64,000 bases of DNA, taken from positions 5,515,000 through 5,578,999 of the forward strand of contig OZ005691.1 of NCBI GenBank assembly GCA_963930775.1, in the 5' to 3' direction. Origin of the DNA: Cliona cf. orientalis (taxonomy: Eukaryota > Porifera > Demospongiae > Clionaida > Clionaidae). Position numbers and translations under genes: made by a program. Below, piece after piece: positions 1 to 12,300 of this stretch. How positions within the stretch are numbered: the stretch's first letter is position 1; the number at the start of each line of letters is the position of its first letter. Below the pieces are notes generated by a model, which did not search any database, was not told the DNA's origin, and was given only the letters and a program-made list of their open reading frames with translations.

Positions 1-470
1 ATGTGACCATGGTTCTGCAACCTGATTGGGCCGCAATATACGTACCTCGAGGACAAGGAAGTGCAACCCTTTTGACCAGACCCTTTCTCGCACGTACATG
101 AAGGGGGCTGGGCACGAGACTAGAGTTATATATAGTCATAATATAATCTTATTATGACATTGGTATGCACATTATGCTGCTACACGTTCAATAGAATGCC
201 ATTTAATTGCAAGTATAGGCTATTAGCTGATAGCTAAATAATATTATTTATGAACTACATGTATGGCTAGCTACTAGAAGTTGAAATAGAGGAGAACCAT
301 GTAGATCTAGAGCTCTTAGACTAGCGTATAGCTAATATAATGAATGGAACCTTTCTTACCGAGGACTGAATTTTCTCAGTTGAAATGGTGGACGGATAAT
401 ACGATAATAATATATTATGGCACTGGATCTTGTTCAATAGTTGTAACCTTCAAGGTGACTTAGATTTTGT
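1..470. other. Unannotated left edge
   Basis: No coding exon is recognisable here. Bases near 65-120 resemble part of an inverted-repeat element (a stretch reading roughly 'ttgaccagaccctt') that is better seen at 41773-42116, so this is probably a decayed fragment. The rest is AT-rich and featureless to me. Confidence 0.3.
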
Positions 471-1075
471 ATGAACACTTGACCATCTCCCCAGTAGCTG
501 CACAGTGTAATGGTGCATGTGGTTAAAGGTCGTCAATAGAATGCGTACACATCGATCGATGCTGGCCCCAGAAATCATGGAGATGGCGTCTAAGATCGAC
601 TCTCAACCGTGATAGCGACAAGTTTCGATGCTTCAATCACATGCAGAGACGAACTCGACAGCACAGTATTCCTTCCGAATTTCAGGTTGGTCACGCTGCT
701 GCAGTCGCGCGCGGGCCGGCCAGCCCCTTGTGACAATGATGCGTGCTACATAGCTAATAGCGCAAGGCTACTAACTGAGCTTTATTTATCCACGGCATTA
801 CGTAAGCCAAGAAAACACGTGAAGTTCAACCAACAATACTTCTCAGAGAAAGTAGCGCTCAGCTTGTAATGTATTCGCTGCATACATGTGTAAGATACTC
901 TACATATTTACTGATTTTCAAGTCCCAGATAGGCTCCAGCGAGGCCCTGGATTTTCTCATAGTTACCTCATAGGTTGCATCATAATTTCATCATAATTTC
1001 GTCATAATTTCATCATAGGTTACACCACAATTACCTCATAACCACAGAAAAGTAAATTGCTACTGGGGAGATAAT
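471..1075 (+). mobile_element. Family A non-autonomous element, copy 1
   Basis: About 600 bp, with 14-bp perfect inverted repeats ATCTCCCCAGTAGC (485-498) and GCTACTGGGGAGAT (1059-1072) just inside its ends. The left end extends about 14 bp beyond the inverted repeat in all copies (consensus like atgaacacttgacc). The right part carries a short tandem motif around 'cataatttcat'. The same sequence recurs at 47607, 48348 (divergent), 51887, 55978 and 59563. It holds an open frame, but no transposase is recognisable. The class is unknown; it is probably a MITE. Confidence 0.8.
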
Positions 1076-1215
1076 ATTATTATAGTGATACATGGTGTAC
1101 CATGCATGCCCACGTTTTGTGCATAAGTGTATATACATGATCATGTCCAACCTCCTTGGTTAGAGATCACCACTCTTATGTACAAATTATTATCGTCACT
1201 GCATAATTATGTTTC

Positions 1216-1415
1216 NNNNNNNNNNNNNNNNNNNNNNNNNNNNNNNNNNNNNNNNNNNNNNNNNNNNNNNNNNNNNNNNNNNNNNNNNNNNNNNNNNNNN
1301 NNNNNNNNNNNNNNNNNNNNNNNNNNNNNNNNNNNNNNNNNNNNNNNNNNNNNNNNNNNNNNNNNNNNNNNNNNNNNNNNNNNNNNNNNNNNNNNNNNNN
1401 NNNNNNNNNNNNNNN
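1216..1415. other. Assembly gap (200 N)
   Basis: Exactly 200 undetermined bases. The gap falls where the 5' exons of the phospholipase B-like gene should be, including the block with the nucleophilic serine, so that gene cannot be completed from this window. Confidence 0.99.
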
Positions 1416-1483
1416 GATAAATTATTAAAGTTTGCAAGAAAGGTGGCTGATGCAGCTGGATCAGCTACTGTAATCTATAATAG

Positions 1484-3222
1484 GGACAATCCTGGAGCAT
1501 TGGAATGGACAAGGATGCTCAGACTGTGGCAAACTTTCTCAAGTTCTACAACCCTTCAATTGTCGGTGGAAGCCTCGGCTCTCATATAGGAGAGGTCAGT
1601 CAGAAGGAAAAAAAAATACAAATTGATTCTTGTCATGCGATGATCTAATGTGAATAATGCCTGACCATATATGCAAATTGATTAGTCAGGTGATGATATG
1701 CATTAGGCAAAGTTATGAATAATATTATCAGTTACACAAAGGGACATTGTATGTTCTACCTCTCTATATGGGACACTGTTTGGGGTTCCAAAAACTTCCA
1801 TTCCCTATAGCTAGTTTCTATCCATTGAGAACCTCTAAGAAGACAACCTCTCTATAAAGGACAAAATAGCTGAATTTGTAATAGATACTATCGTTCCCAA
1901 AGTGTCCTTTGTTTTGAGGTTCGACTGTAGATCCCCCTCAGTACACACATACATACACTCTCTTTACATCATGCATTATAGCTTTGCTACGATGTCGTGT
2001 GCCCTCCTCTACAATACGAGCCCTCCAAGGATGTCTTCAATGCAGCTCAGAGTGGAGCTATGGTGCCAAATCTTGTCTCACACGAATTTAAGTACCTCTT
2101 GGAACAACTAAAACTTGTAAGTCGGCTCTGAAACAGTGCATGCTATTGCTAGCTAGCTATGCTATGTGTTGTGTTATTGTTGTGCAGCATTCACATGTCT
2201 TTGATATGAAGGATGATTGGAAATTAATGACTGTCTTAGTGGGAGCAAATGACGTCTGTCTAGGGTTAGTTAATAATAATATAGAGTCTAGATCTGATAC
2301 TTGGATCTTCAAAATTAATGTTAATTTTGTTATCTGTAGTTGTTCCGGAGATGTGCCAACGATAACGGCAGATGATTTTGAGAAGAATATGAGGGAGACT
2401 TTGGAAGAAGTACGCAAGAACATTCCAAAGCTCTTTGTCAACCTTGTGCTCCTGGGAAACATATCTGAGGTCTAGCTAATATTAAAAATTTAATTATAGC
2501 TGCCATAAAGTTCACGCGAATTTCCACAGGTGTACAAGTTGTCGTTGAAGTCAGGGCACTGCAGAGATGTTCATCGCATTTTTCCCATTGAGTGTATCTG
2601 TGCCTTTGCATCCGGAAAGGAGGGAGACAAACTGAGGTGTGCTACATACGTAGCTAAATCTGATAAGTCTTTGATTTTCATCTCAATTTCTTTAGGCAGG
2701 AAATGGATAATTTAATTGCTGACATTAATACACGACAAATAAAAGTGAGTAGCACAGCATGTAGTCTCATTCCTGTGCCCTATATTCCCACCTTGCAATG
2801 TAAATCATTGTTAATACGTTGAAACGATCTGGGAACATGGGACAAGGTTATTGATGTGTTGGTGTCTTCTTCTTTAGATCGCAGCTGATTATGCAAGGCA
2901 GAACCACCCAGACTTTGCAGTAGTGGTCCAGCCTTTCTTTTCCGAGGCAAAAGCAGACAAGTTTCCAGTAGAATTTCTCTCAAATGTAAGACTTAGTATC
3001 CACAGTGACACTAGCCACTGGCATACTTCAGTAGACACAATGTTTCATGCAATTTGTTTGAATGTACAGCTGGACTGTTTCCATCCATCACTGATCGCTC
3101 ATCAGAACATGGCTAAGGCACTGTGGAACAACATGATCACTCCCGCAGCTCAGAAGAGGGACTATTTCGATTTTACCGAACCTTTTATTTGTCCAACTAA
3201 CACAACTCTGCTATACACTTAG
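1484..3222 (+). CDS. Phospholipase B1-like SGNH/GDSL lipase, 5' part missing
   Basis: Eight exons can be joined by phase: 1484-1594, 2030-2116, 2188-2264, 2340-2469, 2530-2636, 2696-2744, 2878-2985 and 3070-3222. In order they show hallmarks of the phospholipase B1 family: SWSIG, a FNAAQSGA block, GANDVC (the GxND block supplying oxyanion-hole residues), a tail with LDCFHPS (catalytic Asp and His) and ALWNNM, and a C-terminus ending in LLYT before the stop. Family members hydrolyse phospholipids and lysophospholipids, usually outside the cell or at the plasma membrane. The nucleophile-serine block (GDSL) and signal peptide would lie in the N gap or upstream. No C-terminal membrane anchor is present, so a secreted enzyme is possible. 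Intron 1 holds a transposon fragment (1739-1927). The next gene starts 150 bp downstream on the same strand. Confidence 0.85.
1739..1927. mobile_element. Decayed pogo/Tigger-like MITE fragment
   Basis: Lies in an intron of the phospholipase B-like gene. It contains 'acctctctataaaggaca' and ends in GAGGTTCGACTG, a degraded match to the right inverted repeat of the element at 6881-7441. No left end is visible. Confidence 0.5.
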
Positions 3223-3372
3223 TTATTAGCAGAATCTGATTCTATAGAAGTGCAGGAATTTCTTGCTGTGATGGATCCAACAGTGAATGTTTTGCGCATG
3301 CGTATTAAAGCTCAATGATGATATTATAGCCACACCCACGTTCTTGCATCCGCGGATCCGGCAAAGAGAAAG

Positions 3373-6300
3373 ATGTTCAGCCGTCAAGCCAAGCTCGAGA
3401 AGGAACTGTTTAGTGCCTGCGAAGATGGTAACGTTGACAGGGTACGCAGAGCCATTGCTGCTGGAGTGGATCCAAAGAAAGCAATCAACAGGCATTCGTT
3501 CTCAGAAGAAGAAACACCGCTGTACACGGCATGCGAGTATGTCATTATTAGGCGTGGTGGGTATAGACCCCCCCCCCCCCCCGAGTCCCCATCCCCATCG
3601 TTCCACGCTTCTATCTGCTGTGAAAAACTATTTAATTACTATTTATATAATATACGTCAAAACATTCAGGTCATCTAGATCTCTGTCACTGTCACAGGCC
3701 CCACCACATATACAAGGGGTGGTCACACATACATGTATACCTGCTGTACTGACACCCACAACCGGGATCAAAATTTGATTGGAGCCATTTTGGACCTTGA
3801 TCACACCGCTAAAAGAGCCTTGACCCTTGATTACCAGCCATGGGGTGGGAGGGTGTGGGTGGAATTAAAGGACAGGACCCATCTTGACTTTGATTTGAGC
3901 AGCACAAACAGACATCTTGATCGCTTAAACGTTAACGTCTCCAATTTTACAGCTTGACGCGGGTGTCACTACAGCAGGTATATAATAATTTATTATGTGA
4001 CCACCCCTTACCACCAACAATGAAGCACTATAGTGCAAATCCTCGGCGTAGAGAGTACGTGTTTTGCATTAATTTTAATAATTATGTTGCTAGATAAGCC
4101 ACAACCATCATACTTACCTGTCAAATCTCCTTGTTATTCCTTAATTGTTCCATGGTGTGGGTGTGTTTAGCCATAGGAAGCCCCTAGTAGGGGCATAATC
4201 TGTCAAATCCCCTGTTACATGTACAGTATTACCTTATATGTCTCGTAAGGGAGTATATAGTAGTGGGGCATCACATAGATACATGTGCGTTTACTATAGG
4301 TGACCGTGTTGTCTATATTATGAGGTGATTAGATATGTGTTTTTTCTCAATAGAATAAATGTGGGTGTATAAAATTAATTTGGCTATATTGAAATTGTTT
4401 GTGATACATGTAATCACCACCATAGTACCACTACCACACTTAGGACATTGCCTGACTGGAGGCATGATTTAATACTCAACGCACAACCTATCTTTTTTCA
4501 ACTGTCACTTATTTACACAAAACATAAAGAATGACAATTATACAGTAGCTACAAACTTTATGAAACTCATAGAAATTGTTCAGCCAAGTAGCAGACACCC
4601 AAAGGAGTAAAGCAATCATTCACACGTATAATGATAGTATACCAAATAGCTAGCAGCCAAGTCGAGTGCAGTAGCGCTAGCTATTGTGTAGCACAGCACA
4701 GAGTGCAGACTATAGACCCAGTACCCCACCCCCGACATACATCAGATTATGCGCATATAAACGTATACCTGGTGGTATACCGTATATAACCTCTGTTCAC
4801 ACGACCCTTGGGCACATGCCCCGAGGGTATAATGATATAAGTGACACTGGTAAGGCCAGGCAAACTAAATTTGCAGTTTATCATCACCACTGCCAGCATG
4901 GATTTTCAGATTTTATTTCAGATTTCAGATTGTATACAGCTAGACTAAGTATAATATGGAACTTTGGCCTCGCCCCCTCGAGCACTGCAATTGAAGGGCG
5001 TGGCTTTGAATCGCATGTTTGAATCTAGCATTTCTCGCACTCTTTTACTAGTTTGAAATCTGAATGATGACTGCCCGCCTGCATACAAAAACGAAAAGCC
5101 TGTGAGGATAAACTTTGAATTTAGTGCATTGATAATGAGTGGGGATCTGAGCTTAGCATTGCTATGCATACTAAATTCAGTTTAGAGATGCTCCCTTATA
5201 TTATTAGAGTAAATGCTGCTATTGTCATCATGTTGTCTACATATACGATTGAAAGCAGCATCCAAACAGTGCTTATTTGTGCAAATGCCTGACAACTTTT
5301 TGTGTGCATGCAGCAGCTGTCACCACAGTATAATATTATACGTGTTAGCTATGTTGCACAAATGAGAGATACATACTAATAGACATAATGTACATACACT
5401 AGGAGTGCAGGCAGCTGCATGTGCAGACAAGTGGTTGTGTTTGCAGCATTGCTACTCTGGGTGTTAAGTAAACTTTATCTAGTGCCTGCATAGTAGAGTT
5501 CATTCCTTCGTCAAGCGACCTTTACCTATTACTAGTACTCCTTGTAATAATTATTTACTTCCTTGTATCACGTTATTAATGATTATTGTATCATGCATGT
5601 ATTAACTATTATTTCCTGTTACTGATTTTGTAGGGCATTGCGCCTTAGCGCAACCGGCCCCATTGTCTTTAGCGCCCTTGCGCGTAAGGACTCTTTGTTT
5701 TGTGTTTCTCATATGTATGTACTGTGTGTATGTATCTATTCTGGCATTGCCATATCTTGAGTCTCAATAATAAGAATATCTTTATGCTGAGATCGCCACC
5801 TAACTAAGCGTGCAGCTCGGTCGCTATAGGAACTAACAAACCTTACACTCCTCCCACTTTGGCCAATGATATTTGGCAATCAATGCAACAGCCAATCATC
5901 AGAAGCCATTGGACAATCGCCAATGTCGATTTTGACAATCATCTGAACCACTGTTATGTTTATATTGGCATAAATATTAGTGGATATAGCTTATAGGCAC
6001 CTTTGTAGTTACCGAGTACATAGCCAAGCAGAATTAACATGTATACCTCATATACACAATAAAGTTGTATGATATGAAGGGATTACAGTTGTGTATCTCT
6101 GAAATCATTCGCTCTCATTTTATATTGTTAGGCATGGCCACCTAGAGGTGGTGAAGTATCTCATAGAGGTACAAGGATGTTCTACTGAACGCACTGATAC
6201 TTTGTGGAAACTATCTCCACTTCATTATGCTTGCTGGTGAGTAATTGTTTGCCGATACTAAATGTAGAAGAGGATTACTTATTTTGCATGAATTTTAATT

Positions 6301-9300
6301 TCATCTGTATATTTTCCCCAAGCACTTTCAGCACTGGGAGAACACTGTGATTGTTCTCAACCTCTAATAATACCAGCCAGATCTATAGACATGTCTAATT
6401 TGCCCTGGCTGATAGTTTAATTTTCCTCCGTCCCTCCTCCTCCCTCCCCACACATATTGTCAGGCATGGCCACCTAGAGGTGGTGAAGTATCTTATAGAG
6501 GTACAGGATTGTTCTACTGGATGCACTGATAATGGTGGGCGAACTCCACTTTATTTTGCTTGTGGGTGAGTTCTCTCTCTATAATGAGTATGCTAATCAT
6601 GTACATGTTGGTCAAGGTCGTTGAAGTCTGTATATTCAGCTAGTACGTCTGCTTGAGCTCTTAACTTTTAATATACAATATCATGTACTTGGTTAATGAT
6701 TGATTTATGATCTACGATGTACATGTAGCTAGCATACAGTCACACCAATGATTGTATGATAGGTGGGGCCACTGTGCAGACTTACATGTACACATAGTTA
6801 AGGCTGTCTATAGCACCCACCCCATGCATACTCAGGCACTTGAACATTGAGTAGTAGTACACACAGTATATAGTAGTATACAGTCGAGCCTCTGATAACG
6901 GACCCTCCGAGAAGCGGACAACCTCTCTACAGCGGACAAGTGCCGTGTTACCGATTGAATTTAGCATAGTTATAGTACATTAGCAACCTCCGAGAAGCGG
7001 ACGCTTCTCGATTCCGGACAGCGGACAAGATCCAAGCTCCCAACGTGACTTTTCAATGCAAAACTGCCTCTAAATAGCGGACATCCGGAAACCACGCCCT
7101 TAAATTAACGATGCCACGCCCACCTTTGCCACAATCTAGGCGGTCGCGATATTATGCCGCATGCGCGATAATACTATTATCCTTGAATCCAGATAATGAT
7201 TTTGGAGTAGCCAGCACTTCAGAAACAAAAAAAATCAGCCTGTGCTATATTGATACTGAAAACAAAACATACCAACCTCTTAATTATCATCTCTATGCTC
7301 TTATCATGCATTTCAGTACATTTACTAGGATAATACAATCAAAATGGGTTGAAAAATCATGAACCTCCGAGATAGGGACAACCTCCGAACAAAGGACAAG
7401 AGGCCCATTCCCAAAGTGTCCTTTATTCGGAGGCTCGACTGTATATACTATAGACTCTACTATAGTGTAGCCAACACATCAGTTTATGATGATAACCATT
7501 TGCCATTGATGTTGCTTCTGAGCTTTTCTGATAGATGGTGACCATTCTAATCAGCTCACTCTTTTAAATTTGACTGGAGTATGTTACGCATAAATAATCA
7601 GATGTTTGAATAATACTGGGTTGTATTTCATAGGATGCACACTAGAAAGTATTCATTTCAGTTTATTAATCATCACAGTAGTCGCGACATGGCATACCTC
7701 AGGGTGACAATTATTTGCAGGTACATTTTTTTACAAGTTTGACTTGAAACACGTTTTATGTCATTGAGTACTAAAATTTGCAATTTTTATGAGGAGGTGG
7801 TACAGGGTCAACATAATGTAATGTGCCATAGTGCATATGAGCGGATACAAAATTTTGCATTTTTGGTAAATTCCCGCAAAAATAGTCACCTTATAGGTAT
7901 CAATATACAATACGATACTCTTAATGACTTGTGTTCCGTTTTCTTTCCCACGTACAGGTGTGGCCACCTAGAGGTGGTGAAGTATCTTATAGAGGTACAG
8001 GGATGTTCTACTGGATGCACTGATGGTGATGGGAAAACTCCACTTCATCTTGCTTGTAGGTGAGTTCTCACTCTGTATTAAATACCCTAATCATGTAAGC
8101 TTACGTGTAGGTCAAGGTCATTGCAGCTAATATAGCTACTTGTGTTTTTTAAACTAAATATACTTGGTAAATGACTGGCATTTTTGGTCGATATCTACAT
8201 GTAGCTAGCAAACACTCTCACCAATGATTATATGATAGGTGGGGCCACTCTGCAGACTTACACAAAATTTGTGCACTCTCTAGAACACATACCCCACGCA
8301 CACTCACTTGAACATTGCCATTGAAGAGTAGACTAAGTACCGTAGAATCCTGCAAATATGCCCCCCCTCACACATAAGCCCCGCAGCACTTTTAGCTCAA
8401 GTTCCCATACAAATATAATTTGTCTTGCATATAAGCCCCCTGCATAGTGTCGTAACCAGACCCTTGAGGAGGAGGCGGTACACACACTGTGTGCAAAATT
8501 TATGGAGATTTTCTAGTATAATAAATTATTAACCGGATGTTGTTGCCACCACATGGTCGGATGCGTGCGGACAAGGTATACTGAGTATCTGAAGCCTAGG
8601 GACTCGATATTTCCAAAGAAGGTCGTATGGCAGACTTTCTTCTCTCTCATCTGACTTCAAATAAACCTTCTTGAGCTTCAGAGATCTGACAAAGTCCCTT
8701 CACTGCTATTGGGCAACTGCCTTGGTGTCGCTACATCATACATATTATGTAGCTTCTTTATTGTTCTTCTGTCGATGTTGCTTGCTTGCTTGTCATTGAT
8801 AAATCGGTCACAACAGGCGACTTTAGCCCAAAAAGCATTGAATAAGGTGAGGCCGCATTTCTTTTTGTATACATTGCTTGGATTGAGGAAGCTCCCCATC
8901 ACATAACGTAGTAGCCATTGCTAGTGCAAACACTCCACAATCTCTGATTCCATCTTGCTTACAAACGTCCGCAATGTCAATTTTTACTCCATTTCGTTAA
9001 GAACGTACATGTACAATGCTGCATATTTGATTTATGGTGTCCCCACTTATGTCGTCATGTACTGAATCAAATACATGTATGTGACCAGTGGGAAGAGGTA
9101 ATTAGGTGCAAGTAATGCTTCTGATGGTTTATAGACATAGCTAACTACCAACCCGTCTAAAGCTAAAGCAGGACAAACTCCTTGAAAAAGTGGAAGTTTT
9201 GGTATATATAATTATATAAAAGTGGAACATCTTACACAATAGCTGAAATTGTCAAATTTAGAGGCATTACTAATAAGGCGAGGAGTAAGGAAAATTTTGA

Positions 9301-12300
9301 ACAAAAAATCAGAACTGGCCTGCTAAAAACAACAAATTATACACTAGCTAAGTAGAAAAAAAACTTGTGTTGTGGCGGCTTGCTGCGCTTTTGTAGATGC
9401 TTGTGGAGCGATCGTCCGAAATTCGACACTCTCGTCCGTGTTTTCACAGGAAAAAATCTTCACAACACAACTGTTGCAGATTCCTTGTAATTTGTTGTGA
9501 ATTAGGTCTAATCACAATGCTTTCACAACATCATGGTACGACAAAGATTGTACCGCTTGCAATGGTTGTGTTTTGGCCTAAACATTGGGTTGTTGCAAAA
9601 GCATTGTGTTATTGAACACAACGGTTGTGAACCTGTTGTGCAACAGTTGTGAAATTAGGTATAAACTACTAATAACCATTAATAATGATTCATTAACTAC
9701 CCTAATGTTGTGCTTTTGTTGTATTTTGACGCATTTTGGAATTACAACCATTGTGAAGAGTTTACAACGCTCCCAAAATGATTGTGAATTAAGTAATGCA
9801 ACATTTGTGTTGTGGAGATTTTTTCCTGTGTTTTGCTATAATCGGACGCGGATACATTTCCTGCTGTAGCTCCAACAGTTTTGGGCGTGGTTAGTTTGCG
9901 ATTGGTACGCAACTAGCACTTGGCCTGGGCTACATTCTGGTGCAAGAGCGATGACCATAGCTCTTCTTGTTTTTGAGGTATGATCGTCCGAATATATGTT
10001 GTGGCCGATATTCGATCGCTTACTCTAGTTGGCTAGAGCAACACATTATACAGTGTCATGCAACTCAGTATACTCTTATTGCTTGGCTGATATTAGCTAT
10101 GTATCGACTCTCCAATCCTCCTTGGAGGCAAGTCAGCTTGTACTATTACATCACTAAGAGAGTTTTGTACTTGACATCACTCATGGTCACTGTAGCATTG
10201 TCGTTCACTACAAACTTCCATGCCCATGCACTGGTGATCTAAGAACAAGAAGGTAGCGAAAACAGAGTTGTTAGTGTTGAACATGTGAAGCCCTTTGCTT
10301 CTAAGGAGTCCAAACGAGGTAAGATACATGTAGTAACAATAAGCAGCCCAAAAGCCTTTTTAAAGCTTAGAAATATTTTTGTGGGGTTGACAGTAAATAA
10401 TGTTACCACTTCACTAGGCGGTCCGACCGTTGCTATTATTAGCTACCTACGGTAATACTGTGTAAAACCAGACATACGAGAGTGATTCTCTACCTTCAGA
10501 AACTTACCTCATCTTATCTATAATAGCCTTCGATCTCGCGATCTTTGATCGCTTGTATTGCTATGTATGGTGCACGAGATATCAGTTGAACGTCATCATA
10601 GCTTCAGAATCTATATCATAGAGCGGTCTTTCTTTCATGCTTTACACATTTACACTGCAGCTAAAAGCACTATGTTCTATTCATTGTAGGTCAAAAAAAT
10701 CTGTATGCAAAGTTAGAAAAAATCTACCCAGTAGCACTGTATTCATCATTGAAAGTTTAATAATATGCAAATAAATTAACTTTTCTACAATTTTACCCAT
10801 GTAGGAGTGGTAGACTAGAGATTGTGAAGTATCTTGTAGAAACACAAGGATGTTCTACTGGATGTGCTGATAACAGTGGGCAAACTCCACTTCATCTTGC
10901 TTGCGAGTAAGTGCTCTCCGATAGAAATCTGGATAGAGTTTCCACATGTGGTCGTAAACTCTGACTTCATGACTAACCTAGCCTCTCTCAGCCTTCATGA
11001 CTGCAGTATACCAATGAATGTACTTGAGTGCAGAACCCTCATTGCTACATGCATGCATGACTCATGCGTATGTACAGCATAGCTCACTGTGTATGCTTGT
11101 TCAATATCAGGAATATTGAACTACATACCCTGCACCTGAACATGGTTATGGTATATACTGTTCAAGTCTCTTCAGAGTCAGTACATGATCTAGGAGTAAG
11201 GGAAAGGCACCTGGCTATGTCACTATACAAACTGAAAGCTTCTGTGATTACCTAAACTGAATTATGCACTCGAGAGCCACTGCCTGTTTGCACTGTCACT
11301 GCACTGACAACTGACCAGATTTGTAATCTGTCATGTAGCTGAGGTAAGAGCCATGTAAACACAGACGGGCAACAGCTGCACACTACTACACCACTTGGCA
11401 GGACTTACATGACCACTATTCCTTTGTGTCTAGTATACCTCGAATGCGTACTTTCTCACAGATGACCGTTACCATTTTGCATAGGAGGGTTGCGACGGAC
11501 GGACTGACGGACGGACGGACAGACAAAAATCGCCAAATGATTGCAGTAACCCCGCCGCCTACGCTTTGCGGCGAGGGTTAACTAGTTGTTGAAATGTGCC
11601 GAAGCTTTGCATAAGGATGAAGCAGTAGTTATTACACTAGATATTAAAATTTGGGCTCTTAGGGGGAAAGAGAGGAAGATCCTGGTATAGATCGTTTGCA
11701 ATGTGCATGTATGTGTTTGGTAAGCATAATAATTATTATACTAAATACATAGTATGTACGTGTACACCTGGTATACATAATTATTATAGTAACGTATATG
11801 TTAATCCAGTCGAGTACATAATATCATTAAGCTCTTTTCCTCCCAGTTACATTTTTACCAACAATTAATATGATACCGTATGTTACGTAGCAGAAAATTT
11901 TCAAGGGTCCAAGTTTTGCAATTTTGCAGATAAGCTACTATCCACAGCAATTAGACCCATGAAATGAGCATGATTGTACAGTATAATAATAATGGCTATG
12001 ATCGCATGCATCCTCAAATTAAAATTGAACTGTGAAAATTTTGAAGACTGGCCTTCCAGATTCCGCTAATCTTTACTTCCTGGCTTCTATAGCAGCTCTT
12101 CATGCGTTCTTCTTTTAGCATTATGCTCCTTTCCCTTAACTGATATTCTCTGTCTCCTCTTTCTTTCACGTGCTAAATCATTTTTCTTTTATCCACTCCT
12201 GCTTCCTTGTGCTTACACTTTATCTGCCTGCGGTACCGCAACACTAGCCAGCCAAAAGTGCATAGTGTCCATTATTACATTCCAGACTTAGACTTACTAG

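Noticed and set aside
609..869. 86-residue open frame, with similar ones at 47855, 51894, 56012 and 59633
   Set aside because: All lie in the same part of family A copies, in different frames and lengths. They reflect repeat similarity, not a conserved protein.
7111..7541. Open frames near the ankyrin exons
   Set aside because: They fall inside or at the edge of the pogo-like MITE, with no codon pattern or splice context.
9397..10242. Three overlapping open frames, and a stretch near 10243 reading like a polyprotein tail (SVEHVKPFASKESKRG)
   Set aside because: The first two frames are in the TTGTG-rich MITE. The last hints at a retroelement integrase remnant, but I see no catalytic motifs, so I do not call it.
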